DNA of 64,000 nucleotides from Novosphingobium profundi (GTDB lineage: Bacteria > Pseudomonadota > Alphaproteobacteria > Sphingomonadales > Sphingomonadaceae). The notes under the pieces were generated by a model. The model was not told the origin of the DNA. It was given only the letters and a program-made list of their open reading frames with translations, and ran no database searches. The position numbers and the translations under genes are program-made. The DNA lies in NCBI RefSeq assembly GCF_020524485.1, contig NZ_JAIVLF010000004.1, positions 434,001 through 498,000 of the forward strand, in the 5' to 3' direction. How positions within the stretch are numbered: the stretch's first letter is position 1; each line of letters opens with the position of its first letter. Shown here piece after piece: positions 9,483 to 17,343 of the stretch.

Positions 9483-10835
9483 GTGACTTCCTCTGCCCAC
9501 GACGCCGCCTCTGCCACCCCGCGCCGCTTCACCGCGCAAGGCCCGCTCAAAGGGCGCATTCGCGTGCCCGGCGACAAGTCCATCAGCCACCGCTCGATCA
9601 TGCTGGGTGCGCTCGCGGTGGGTGAAACCAAGGTCACCGGCCTTCTCGAAGGCGAGGACGTGCTGGCAACGGCCGCGGCGATGCGCGCGATGGGCGCGCG
9701 CGTGGAGCGCACGGGCGAAGGCGCCTGGACGGTCAATGGTGTGGGCGTGGGCGCGCTCCTGCAACCTCAGGGCCCGCTCGACATGGGCAATTCGGGAACC
9801 TCGACCCGGCTTCTCATGGGGCTTGTCGCCAGCCACCCGATCAACGTCAGCTTCACGGGCGATGATTCGCTCTCCAAGCGCCCGATGAACCGGGTGATCA
9901 CCCCCCTCTCGCAGATGGGCGCCAGCTTCGAGGCAAGCGAAGGCGGACGGCTCCCCCTCATCGTGCGCGGCGCAAGCCCCTCCGTGCCGATCACCTACAC
10001 GCTGCCCGTCGCCTCCGCGCAGGTGAAGAGCGCGATCCTGCTGGCGGGCCTCAACACGCCCGGCAAGACCACCGTGATCGAGCCCGTCCCCACCCGCGAC
10101 CATTCCGAGCGCATGCTCAAGGGCTTCGGCGCCGAACTTGAGGTGGAGACGCAGGCCGACGGCACGCGCATCATCACCCTCACCGGCGAAGCGGAACTGA
10201 AGCCCCAGACCATCGAGGTTCCGGGCGACCCGTCCTCGGCGGCCTTCTTCCTTGTCGCCGCGCTCATCACGCCGGGCAGTGATGTCGTGATCGAGAACGT
10301 GGGCCTCAACCCCACGCGCGCCGGCCTTGTCGACGTCCTCATCGCGATGGGCGGCCAGATCGAGAAGCTCGACGAACGCGACGTCGGCGGCGAGCCGGTC
10401 GCCGACCTTCACGTGCGCCACTCCGCACTCAAGGGCATCGTGGTCGATCCGGCCGTAGCGCCCAGCATGATCGACGAGTTCCCCGCCCTCTTCGTCGCTG
10501 CATCGCTGGCGGAGGGCGTAACGACAACGAGCGGGCTCGATGAACTGCGCGTCAAGGAATCGGACCGGCTCGCAGTCATGGCGAGCGCCCTCACCGCCGC
10601 TGGCGCCACCCTGGAAGAGCGCGAGGACGGCCTTGTCATCACCGGCACCGGCGGCAAGCCCCTTCCCGGCACCCGCGCGGGCGTCGAGATCGCCACGCAC
10701 CTTGACCACCGCATTGCCATGTCGATGGCCGTGGCGGGCCTGGCGAGCCAGGAGGGCGTGCTCGTCGACGACACCCGCCCCATCGCCACCAGCTTCCCCG
10801 TATTCGAATCGATGCTCGAAGGACTTGTCGCATGA
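9483..10835 (+). CDS. aroA: 3-phosphoshikimate 1-carboxyvinyltransferase (EPSP synthase)
   Basis: Transfers the enolpyruvyl group of PEP to shikimate-3-phosphate, the sixth step of the shikimate pathway. The 450-residue protein begins with GTG. It has the class II-like framework known from the Agrobacterium CP4 enzyme: [12 protein letters not shown] (about 21-32), [37 protein letters not shown], and [13 protein letters not shown] near the C-terminus. At the loop that controls glyphosate binding it reads GNSGT, with Gly where CP4 has Ala100. Its stop overlaps the start of cmk by four bases, a common pairing. Confidence 0.95.
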   Translation: MTSSAHDAASATPRRFTAQGPLKGRIRVPGDKSISHRSIMLGALAVGETKVTGLLEGEDVLATAAAMRAMGARVERTGEGAWTVNGVGVGALLQPQGPLDMGNSGTSTRLLMGLVASHPINVSFTGDDSLSKRPMNRVITPLSQMGASFEASEGGRLPLIVRGASPSVPITYTLPVASAQVKSAILLAGLNTPGKTTVIEPVPTRDHSERMLKGFGAELEVETQADGTRIITLTGEAELKPQTIEVPGDPSSAAFFLVAALITPGSDVVIENVGLNPTRAGLVDVLIAMGGQIEKLDERDVGGEPVADLHVRHSALKGIVVDPAVAPSMIDEFPALFVAASLAEGVTTTSGLDELRVKESDRLAVMASALTAAGATLEEREDGLVITGTGGKPLPGTRAGVEIATHLDHRIAMSMAVAGLASQEGVLVDDTRPIATSFPVFESMLEGLVA

Positions 10836-11455
10836 TCATCGCCGTCGACGGCCCCACCGCCTCGGGCAAGGGCACCATCGCCAAGGCGCTCGCCGCGCAC
10901 TACAGCCTGCCGCATCTCGACACGGGCCTGCTCTACCGCGCGGTCGGGCGGCAGTGCGCGAAGAACGGGGGCAATCCCGACAACGCCGAGGACGCGCTGG
11001 CCGCCTGTGCGTTTCCCGACGACCTGCTGGCCGACCCGGAACTTCGCTCGGAGGTAACCGGGGGCCTGGCCAGCCGCGTTTCGATTCATCCCTCCGTGCG
11101 CCAGGCGCTCTACGAACGCCAGCGCAGCTTTGCCACGCAGCCGGGCGGCGCGGTCCTTGACGGGCGCGACATCGCCAGCGTCATCGCGCCCGAGGCCGAG
11201 GCCAAGCTCTTCGTGACCGCCAGCGTCGAGGCCCGCGCACAGCGCCGTTTCCTGGAAATGCAGGAGCAGAACCGCGACGTCGCGCTGAAGGACATCGCCG
11301 CCGACCTTGCCGCGCGCGACGAACGCGACCGGAGCCGCAAGGACGCTCCGCTGGTGATTGCCGCGGGCGCCGTCGAGATCGATACCTCGGACCTTCGCCG
11401 CGAGGAAGCCATCGCAGCCGCCATTGCCGCGGTCGAGGCCTTCCTCGCCGGATAA
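10832..11455 (+). CDS. cmk: cytidylate kinase
   Basis: Phosphorylates CMP and dCMP with ATP to supply CDP/dCDP. The 207 residues show the P-loop [12 protein letters not shown] at the N-terminus, [12 protein letters not shown] for substrate, [20 protein letters not shown], and the LID-region [14 protein letters not shown]. It is translationally coupled to aroA through an ATGA overlap and ends at a strong hairpin. Confidence 0.95.
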   Translation: MIIAVDGPTASGKGTIAKALAAHYSLPHLDTGLLYRAVGRQCAKNGGNPDNAEDALAACAFPDDLLADPELRSEVTGGLASRVSIHPSVRQALYERQRSFATQPGGAVLDGRDIASVIAPEAEAKLFVTASVEARAQRRFLEMQEQNRDVALKDIAADLAARDERDRSRKDAPLVIAAGAVEIDTSDLRREEAIAAAIAAVEAFLAG

Positions 11456-11477
11456 CGCCAGGCTTGGCACGCACACA

Positions 11478-11522
11478 ATGAAGAAAGGGCCGCAAGCGCT
11501 ACGCTTGCGGCCCTTTCTTCAT
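11478..11522. terminator. very strong bidirectional terminator hairpin
   Basis: A perfect 21-bp inverted repeat (11478-11498 with 11502-11522) around a 3-base centre, lying between the convergent cmk (+) and alcohol dehydrogenase (-) genes. Poly-T runs are short (TTTCTTC), but the stem is exceptionally long. Confidence 0.8.
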
Positions 11523-11543
11523 GCATCGCCATCAATCGCCGTG

Positions 11544-12572
11544 TCAGGGCACCAGCACCGCGCGCCCCGGCACCTTGCCCTCGCGCAGACGCTCATAGAC
11601 CTTGGCGGCCTCATCAAGATCGTGCGTCTCGATATCCGCCTTGATCTGCCCGCTGCGAGCCAGCGCAATCACTTCCATCAGTTCCGCGCGCGTGCCCCAG
11701 TAGGGCACCATGACCTGTGTACCGTAGGGCAAGGACGTCGCATTGTAGCGCACCGTGCCCCCCGCCAGGCCAACCACCGTGAGGCGACTGTCGCGCCCGA
11801 TCAGCGAGCTTGCCAGATCGATCGTCGGCTGCGCCCCGACGAAGTCGAGCGCCACGGTGACGCCCCGACCACCGACAAGATCACGAATTTCCTCCTCGGC
11901 GCCTTTCGAACCCGAATTGACGACCACATCCGCGCCCAGCTTGCGCGCCGTCTCCAGCTTGTCCGAGCTGATGTCGGCCGCCACGATGCGCGACGAACAG
12001 GTCGCCTTCAGGATCTGGAGAGCCATTTGGCCGAGCCCGCCGATCCCAGTGACCAGCACCGTCGCATCGGGCGTCAATTTCGCCTGTGCAGCCCTGATCG
12101 CATGGTAGGGTGTGAGAGCGGCATCGCTGAGCGGCGCGGCCTGCGCCGGATCGAGATCGCCCAGCGGCACCAAGAGGCGCGGATCAGGGACGATCATGTA
12201 TTCGGCCATGCCCCCGTCGGAACCCAGACCGCCACCGAAGGTCGGCAGGCTCGCGTGGTTCTCACAGTAGTTTTCGGCCGACGTCTGGCAGTGGTGGCAC
12301 GAACCGCACCCCCAGGGCCCGTAGACGGCAACGGCATCGCCCTCCTTCCAGCCCGTGACGCCCTGCCCCAGGGCCTCGATCCAGCCTGCGTTCTCGTGGC
12401 CCAGCGTGAAGGGCCCCTGAAACGGCACCTCGCCATCGAGCACGTGGAGGTCGGAGTGGCAGACACCCGCACCGCCGATCCGCAGGAGGACTTCCCCGGG
12501 CCCCGGCTCGGGCTTTGCGATATCGACGATTTCCGGCGGACGGCCGCCTTCGATGAAGCGCACGGCTTTCAT
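11544..12572 (-). CDS. zinc-dependent alcohol dehydrogenase (medium-chain)
   Basis: NAD(P)-dependent oxidoreductase of the MDR superfamily, 342 residues. The catalytic zinc ligands are in GVCHSDLHV (Cys38 region) and GHENAG. The structural zinc loop is CGSCHHCQTSAENYC, with four cysteines. The nucleotide-binding Rossmann motif is VTGIGGLGQMA. A well-placed AGGAGAA ribosome site precedes the ATG. It resembles AdhP-like and arylalkyl alcohol dehydrogenases, and the substrate cannot be read from the sequence. It is transcribed away from rpsA and stands alone between two strong signals. Confidence 0.88.
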   Translation of the reverse strand: MKAVRFIEGGRPPEIVDIAKPEPGPGEVLLRIGGAGVCHSDLHVLDGEVPFQGPFTLGHENAGWIEALGQGVTGWKEGDAVAVYGPWGCGSCHHCQTSAENYCENHASLPTFGGGLGSDGGMAEYMIVPDPRLLVPLGDLDPAQAAPLSDAALTPYHAIRAAQAKLTPDATVLVTGIGGLGQMALQILKATCSSRIVAADISSDKLETARKLGADVVVNSGSKGAEEEIRDLVGGRGVTVALDFVGAQPTIDLASSLIGRDSRLTVVGLAGGTVRYNATSLPYGTQVMVPYWGTRAELMEVIALARSGQIKADIETHDLDEAAKVYERLREGKVPGRAVLVP

Positions 12573-12923
12573 GGCAATTCTCCTGCTCGTATCGAGTTCT
12601 CAACTATTCAACGACTTAAGCCTGATCGCGTTCCGGTGAATTGACAGCCATCAAGTGAATCCGAGCTGCGAGCCAGCTCGAACAGGAATTTTGCGCCCTC
12701 CCCCGTATACCCCGCCATTTCCCTTGCATTTCTCGCGCCACGGGCGTAGGGCGCGCCGGTTCGAGGGGCCGTTCATTCGGCTCCAAGAGCGCTGTGCAGG
12801 TATCCGGCCTGCATGGCAGTTCGGCCCTTTTGGCCCGTCGATGCAATGGTGCGGATGGCGGAGAAAGACCGGCGGAAACAACCGCCTGGCCGGAAAAACG
12901 TACAATCTGAGGATAACCTCTTA
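12573..12923. other. intergenic region between the divergent adh and rpsA genes
   Basis: This 351-base stretch contains the rpsA leader and, on the other strand, the adh upstream region. A TTGACA at 12639-12644 could be a -35 element, but I cannot find a convincing -10. The long leader may carry feedback control by S1, as in other bacteria, but no structure is clear. One short reading frame crosses it into rpsA and looks like chance. Confidence 0.4.
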
Positions 12924-14630
12924 ATGGCTACTTCTGCCAATCCGACCCGCGACGATTTCGCGGCGATGCTCGACGAGCAGCTCGGTGGCGTGGCTGACGA
13001 CGGCTTCGAAGGCCGCGTCGTCAAGGGCACGATCACCGCAATCGAGAACGACAAGGCCGTCATCGACGTAGGCCTCAAGAGCGAAGGCCGCGTGCCGCTG
13101 CGCGAATTCGCGCGCGGTGAAGACGAGCACGGCCTCAAGGTCGGCGACGAAGTCGAAGTCTACGTCGACCGCGTCGAGAACGCCGACGGCGAAGCGATGC
13201 TGTCGCGCGACCGCGCCCGCCGCGAAGCGGCCTGGGACAAGCTCGAGAACGAATTCGGTGAAGGCAAGCGCGTCGAAGGCGTGATCTTCGGCCGCGTCAA
13301 GGGCGGCTTCACCGTCGACCTCGACGGCGCCGTGGCATTCCTTCCCGGCTCGCAGGTCGACATCCGCCCCGTGCGCGACGTCACCCCGCTGATGGACGTG
13401 CCCCAGCCCTTCCAGATCCTCAAGATGGACCGTCGCCGTGGCAACATCGTCGTGTCGCGCCGCGCCGTCCTCGAAGAGACCCGCGCCGAACAGCGCAGCG
13501 AGCTCATCGACAAGCTGAGCGAAGGCCAGGTCATCGACGGCGTCGTCAAGAACATCACCGACTACGGTGCGTTCGTTGACCTCGGCGGCATCGACGGCCT
13601 GCTCCATGTCACCGACATGAGCTACAAGCGCGTCAACCACCCGAGCGAAGTGATCGCCATCGGCGACACCGTCACCGTCCAGATCATCCGCATCAACCAG
13701 GACACCCAGCGCATCAGCCTCGGTATGAAGCAGCTGGAAAGCGATCCCTGGGAAGGCGCAGCGGTCAAGTACCCGGTCGGCGCGAAGCTCTCGGGCACGG
13801 TCACCAACATCACCGAATACGGCGCCTTCGTGGAGCTGGAGCCGGGCATCGAAGGCCTGGTCCACGTTTCGGAAATGTCCTGGACCAAGAAGAACGTCCA
13901 CCCGGGCAAGATCGTTTCGACCTCGCAGGAAGTCGAAGTCATGGTTCTCGAGGTCGACTCCGACAAGCGTCGTATCTCGCTCGGCCTCAAGCAGGCTCAG
14001 CAGAACCCCTGGGAAGGCTTTGCAGAGCGTCACCCGGTTGGCTCGACCGTCGAAGGCGAAGTCAAGAACGCGACCGAGTTCGGTCTGTTCATCGGCCTCG
14101 ATGGCGACGTCGACGGCATGGTTCACATGTCCGACATCGCATGGGGCATCTCGGGTGAAGACGCCCTGGCCCTGCACCGCAAGGGTGAGGTCGTCCAGGC
14201 CGTGGTTCTCGACGTCGACGTCGACAAGGAACGCATCAGCCTTGGCATGAAGCAGCTTGAGCGTGGCGCTCCGGCCGCTGGCGGCACGGTCACCGGTGGC
14301 AGCTCGCTGCGCCGTGGTGAAACCGTCACCGTCACCGTCCTCGAAGTCCGCGACGGCGGTCTCGAAGTCCAGGCTGGCGAAGACGGCGCGACCGGCTTCA
14401 TCAAGCGTTCGGACCTCGGCCGTGACCGTGACGAGCAGCGCCCCGACCGCTTCCAGGTCGGCCAGAAGCTCGACGCCATGGTCACCGGTTTCGACCGTTC
14501 CAAGAAGCCGAACTTCTCGGTCAAGGCCCGTCAGCTGGCCGAAGAGAAGGAAGCGGTGGAGCAGTACGGTTCGTCGGACTCGGGCGCTTCGCTCGGCGAC
14601 ATCCTCGGCGAAGCTCTGAAGGCCCGTTAA
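12924..14630 (+). CDS. rpsA: 30S ribosomal protein S1
   Basis: Largest small-subunit protein. It binds mRNA leaders and helps the ribosome load structured messages. The 568-residue protein has six S1 (OB-fold) repeats. Typical repeat cores are visible: VVKNITDYGAFVDLGGIDG, VTNITEYGAFVELEPGIEG and VKNATEFGLFIGLDGDVDG. The last repeat, from about residue 470, is more divergent, as usual in S1. The ATG at 12924 follows GAGGATAA. The gene is followed by an intrinsic terminator and appears monocistronic; cmk, its common neighbour, is 1.5 kb upstream with adh between. Confidence 0.97.
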   Translation: MATSANPTRDDFAAMLDEQLGGVADDGFEGRVVKGTITAIENDKAVIDVGLKSEGRVPLREFARGEDEHGLKVGDEVEVYVDRVENADGEAMLSRDRARREAAWDKLENEFGEGKRVEGVIFGRVKGGFTVDLDGAVAFLPGSQVDIRPVRDVTPLMDVPQPFQILKMDRRRGNIVVSRRAVLEETRAEQRSELIDKLSEGQVIDGVVKNITDYGAFVDLGGIDGLLHVTDMSYKRVNHPSEVIAIGDTVTVQIIRINQDTQRISLGMKQLESDPWEGAAVKYPVGAKLSGTVTNITEYGAFVELEPGIEGLVHVSEMSWTKKNVHPGKIVSTSQEVEVMVLEVDSDKRRISLGLKQAQQNPWEGFAERHPVGSTVEGEVKNATEFGLFIGLDGDVDGMVHMSDIAWGISGEDALALHRKGEVVQAVVLDVDVDKERISLGMKQLERGAPAAGGTVTGGSSLRRGETVTVTVLEVRDGGLEVQAGEDGATGFIKRSDLGRDRDEQRPDRFQVGQKLDAMVTGFDRSKKPNFSVKARQLAEEKEAVEQYGSSDSGASLGDILGEALKAR

Positions 14631-14668
14631 TCGGACCTTTCAGCCTCACCGAAGCTGAAATCACCAAG

Positions 14669-14699
14669 AGCCCGTCCGGAGCAATCCGGGCGGGCTTTT
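14669..14699 (+). terminator. intrinsic terminator of rpsA
   Basis: A 12-bp stem (AGCCCGTCCGGA with TCCGGGCGGGCT, one G-T pair) around a GCAA tetraloop, followed by TTTTGCTTTT, 38 bases after the rpsA stop. Confidence 0.88.
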
Positions 14700-14851
14700 G
14701 CTTTTCGCATGGGAGGTTAACCTGCCCGGCATGACCCGAGCCGCCACATCCCCGAAGCCTGAGACCGGCTCCGCGAAGCATCCGCAAACACGGTTCACAC
14801 GTGCGCACCGGCCATTTGCGTTACCGCCCCGGCTAGCCTAACGCAGGCCCC

Positions 14852-15220
14852 ATGAGCCTTTCCCGCAAGAGCCCGCTCGGCACTCTCCTCCAGGCCCGGC
14901 GCGACCGCGTTGGCGCCCTCTTCGTCGCCCTCGCCATCATCACCGCTTTCCTGCCGCCAACCGCCTTTGCGCTGGTCGCCGGGCTTGAAGCGCTCGCGCT
15001 CGTCCTCGCCTTGCGCACGGCCCGCGCCATGGCGCCCGAGGAGCGCGCGCCCATGTCGATCCTCGGGCACATCTCGGCTGTCGCGGCCGGCTCGCTCGTC
15101 TGCGTGTTCTTCATCAGCCGCTACGTGCATTACATCAGCTTCCAGACCCAGGCGGTTGCCTCCGTCCTCCTGATCGGCGCGCTCGCCTTCCTGCTGCTGC
15201 TACGCCGCCCGGTGCACTGA
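14852..15220 (+). CDS. small integral membrane protein of unknown function
   Basis: The 122-residue protein has a short basic N-terminus (SLSRKSPLGTLLQARRDR) and four hydrophobic stretches of 17-22 residues (for example ALFVALAIITAFLPPTAFAL and ISAVAAGSLVCVFFISRYV), ending with a basic tail RRPVH. It is probably a four-helix inner-membrane protein. I recognise no family. It is 83 bases upstream of gloB on the same strand and downstream of the rpsA terminator. Confidence 0.65.
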   Translation: MSLSRKSPLGTLLQARRDRVGALFVALAIITAFLPPTAFALVAGLEALALVLALRTARAMAPEERAPMSILGHISAVAAGSLVCVFFISRYVHYISFQTQAVASVLLIGALAFLLLLRRPVH

Positions 15221-15303
15221 GATCAGGCCACCAGCTCCCGACTTCCTTTGACACTTGGGACCCTTTGCCTAGACTCACAGCCACGCAAGGAGAGAGGAGC
15301 GCC

Positions 15304-16074
15304 ATGCTCGAAGTTCACCAGTTTCCGTGCCTGAACGACAATTACGGCTACCTGCTGCACGACAGCGCCTACGGCGAAACGGTGTGCATCGACACGCCCG
15401 ATGCCGAGGAATACTTGAAACAGGCTGGCCAGAAGGGCTGGCAGATCACCCAGATCTGGAACACCCACTGGCACCCCGACCACGCGGGCGGAAACCTAGC
15501 GATCAAGGCCGCCACCAATTGCACGATCACCGCGCCCGAAGGCGATGCGGGCAAGATCGAGGGCGTCGACCGAATGGTGAAGCAGGGCGACAACGTCAAG
15601 ATTGGCGACCGTGAGGGCAAGGTGCTGGACGTGGGCGGCCATACGCTGGGCCACTGCGCTTACTGGCTTGCCGGCGCGCGAATGGCCTTCGTGGGCGACA
15701 GCCTCTTCGCGCTGGGCTGCGGGCGTATGTTCGAAGGAACGCCCGAACAGTTCTGGACCAGCCTCAAGCGGATCAAGGCGCTTCCGGACGACACGCTGAT
15801 CTACTGCGCCCACGAATACACCGAAGCGAATCTCAAGTTCGCGCGTCACGCCGATCCCGACAACGCCGAGCTTGCCGCCTATGGCGAGGACATCGCCCGT
15901 TGGCGCGCCGATGGCCTCCCGACCGTGCCGACCAAGCTCCAGCGCGAACTCGCGACCAACCCCTTCCTGCGCGCCGACGATGCCGACCTTTCGGCCCGCT
16001 GGGCCCCCGAAGGCCACATGGGCGACCCGGTCGCGACCTTTGCCGCCCTGCGCGCCGCCAAGGACAACTTCTGA
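15304..16074 (+). CDS. gloB: hydroxyacylglutathione hydrolase (glyoxalase II)
   Basis: Hydrolyses S-D-lactoylglutathione to D-lactate and glutathione, the second step of methylglyoxal detoxification. The 256-residue protein has the metallo-beta-lactamase motif THWHPDHAGG (about residue 54), the metal ligands GHTLGHC and FVGDSLF, the bridging Asp, and YCAHEYT with the later histidine. The C-terminal helical domain binds glutathione. The start at 15304 follows the very good ribosome site AAGGAGAGAGGAG. It stands alone. Confidence 0.94.
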   Translation: MLEVHQFPCLNDNYGYLLHDSAYGETVCIDTPDAEEYLKQAGQKGWQITQIWNTHWHPDHAGGNLAIKAATNCTITAPEGDAGKIEGVDRMVKQGDNVKIGDREGKVLDVGGHTLGHCAYWLAGARMAFVGDSLFALGCGRMFEGTPEQFWTSLKRIKALPDDTLIYCAHEYTEANLKFARHADPDNAELAAYGEDIARWRADGLPTVPTKLQRELATNPFLRADDADLSARWAPEGHMGDPVATFAALRAAKDNF

Positions 16075-16078
16075 GCCC

Positions 16079-16111
16079 GGGCGGGCGGGCCCTTACGCAG
16101 GCCGCCCGCCC
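16079..16111. terminator. GC-rich hairpin between convergent genes
   Basis: A perfect 10-bp stem GGGCGGGCGG/CCGCCCGCCC with a 13-nt loop lies between gloB (+) and the next gene (-). There is no T run on either side, so it is either an RNA 3'-end stabiliser or a weak terminator. Confidence 0.45.
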
Positions 16112-16120
16112 AAGCCTGCC

Positions 16121-16939
16121 TCAGCCGACCGTGAAGTCAAAGATGCGCGCGCTCATCGCGCCGCCCGCACCGGCTCCTGCCAACGCGTAGAGGAAACCGT
16201 ATTCCCCCTTCTCCAGCGGCTCGGACACATCGATGAGATAGACCCCCGGTCGCACCTGCGAGAAGGTGAAGGCGATCCGGTCCTTGTCCATGACCCCCGT
16301 CTTGATCCCGCCGATGTTCTGGCTGCCAACGCGCGCCTCTCGGCGTCCGTCCTTCTGCTTGAGGCGTGTCAGCACGAGCTCGGATGGAGAGGCCACCGCT
16401 GTATTGAGACCACTCGACCATGCCGAGGCACCGCCCTGCTGAGGCTCATCGGCAAAGAAGACGAATCGCGGCTGGCGCTCGACCGCGATTCGCGAAGTCT
16501 CATTCTGGATCGTCGTCTTGATACTTGCCGAAGCGATGCCACCCGTCAGTGCAAAGCCGATGATCCCGCCGGTTTTGGCCTGGGTCGTAACCGTCGCCTC
16601 CATCTTTTCCATCCGGTTGCCGTAATAGGCATAGAGACCGGCCGGGTGCGGAACCTGCGGATCAGGCGAGGTCAGCGAAGGCTTGATCTCGGCAACGTAG
16701 CGGTTGCTGATGGCCGCAGCGATAACAGCCGAAGACACCCCTTCCTTCTTGAGTGCCAGCATATCATCGGTCGAGACATCAAAGTCGACCTTGTCCGCTT
16801 CGATCTTCGCGACAATCGCCGCATCGCCAAGTCCGACACGGCTCAGTTCAAGAAGCGTGTCGCGGCTGAGCGGATCGGCCAGCACGGGTCCGCACCACAG
16901 GATGGCGCACATGGCCGCGCCAACACCAAAAGTCTTCAT
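16121..16939 (-). CDS. secreted protein of unknown function
   Basis: A 272-residue protein with a cleavable signal peptide (MKTFGVGAAMCAILWCGPVLA). Directly after the signal is a short helical module, LSRVGLGDAAIVAKIEAD, then FDVSTDDMLALKKEGVSSAVI. This pattern resembles helical modules I associate with secreted proteins and SHOCT-like segments. The C-terminal part, from residue 120, is beta-rich with a Gly/Ala segment (GGIIGFALTGGIASASI) and ends in a hydrophobic YGFLYALAGAGAGGAMSARIF. No enzyme motif is visible. The ATG at 16939 has AAAGGGGGGAAC upstream. It is divergent from the MetE-like gene and has its own upstream region. Confidence 0.68.
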   Translation of the reverse strand: MKTFGVGAAMCAILWCGPVLADPLSRDTLLELSRVGLGDAAIVAKIEADKVDFDVSTDDMLALKKEGVSSAVIAAAISNRYVAEIKPSLTSPDPQVPHPAGLYAYYGNRMEKMEATVTTQAKTGGIIGFALTGGIASASIKTTIQNETSRIAVERQPRFVFFADEPQQGGASAWSSGLNTAVASPSELVLTRLKQKDGRREARVGSQNIGGIKTGVMDKDRIAFTFSQVRPGVYLIDVSEPLEKGEYGFLYALAGAGAGGAMSARIFDFTVG

Positions 16940-17060
16940 GTTCCCCCCTTTTGCAGAGCTGCACGATACAGCCATGCCGCTTTAACGGGGCAAGGTGTAA
17001 ATAAACTGGAAATGGTGCAGTTTCAGTGACCTTCTCTCAGCGTGGCGCAGCACAAATCAC

Positions 17061-17080
17061 ATATAAAGAACTCTTTATAT
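17061..17080. promoter_or_regulatory. 20-bp palindromic operator candidate ahead of the MetE-like gene
   Basis: The sequence is ATATAAAGA-AC-TCTTTATAT: two perfect 9-bp half-sites around a 2-bp centre, in an otherwise GC-rich genome. It lies just upstream of a possible promoter (17086-17114). Size and AT-rich half-sites fit an ArsR-type winged-helix repressor, the family that controls methionine genes (SahR-type) in many Proteobacteria. The regulator itself is not in the window. Confidence 0.55.
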
Positions 17081-17085
17081 CCACC

Positions 17086-17114
17086 TTGACGGTGCTGCGC
17101 CGCTGCGCTCTAAG
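17086..17114 (+). promoter_or_regulatory. candidate sigma-70 promoter of the MetE-like gene
   Basis: TTGACG (17086-17091), 17-bp spacer, then TCTAAG (17109-17114). The palindrome at 17061-17080 ends five bases before the -35 box, so a bound repressor would block RNA polymerase. The predicted leader is about 220 nt. Confidence 0.4.
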
Positions 17115-17122
17115 GCAGGTGT

Positions 17123-17183
17123 CGCGGTTCGTGGCGCTGCAGTGCAGCATGCCCGGTTCGCGACCACGACACCACGAACCGCG
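17123..17183 (+). other. inverted repeat in the leader of the MetE-like gene
   Basis: A perfect 12-bp inverted repeat, CGCGGTTCGTGG (17123-17134) with CCACGAACCGCG (17172-17183), encloses 37 nt. The enclosed part holds another dyad (GCTGCA-G-TGCAGC) and a GGTTCGCGACC element. It would form a branched RNA structure just after the predicted transcription start. It does not match a riboswitch I know. Confidence 0.35.
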
Positions 17184-17343
17184 CCGGGACATAAGGAGCC
17201 CTGCGGACGCGGAACAAGGCTGGCCTTCCCCTGCGTAGCCCCTTCTTCCGACCCTCCGCACACGCCCCTGCCCGCCGGACCCAGAACAGGCGTGTGGCCC
17301 CTCGCCGCACGCACAACGGACCAGCAAGAAGGGTCATACGTCC

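Noticed and set aside
8916-10709. A nearly 600-residue minus-strand frame that spans the zinc-ribbon gene and the antisense of aroA.
   Set aside because: Only its last 107 residues form a real protein; the rest is the mirror of aroA, as expected for long shadow frames at high GC.
12655-12924. An 89-residue frame running from the adh/rpsA gap into the rpsA start.
   Set aside because: Low-complexity Pro/Arg-rich translation without a ribosome site; it overlaps the rpsA start in another frame and looks like chance in GC-rich DNA.
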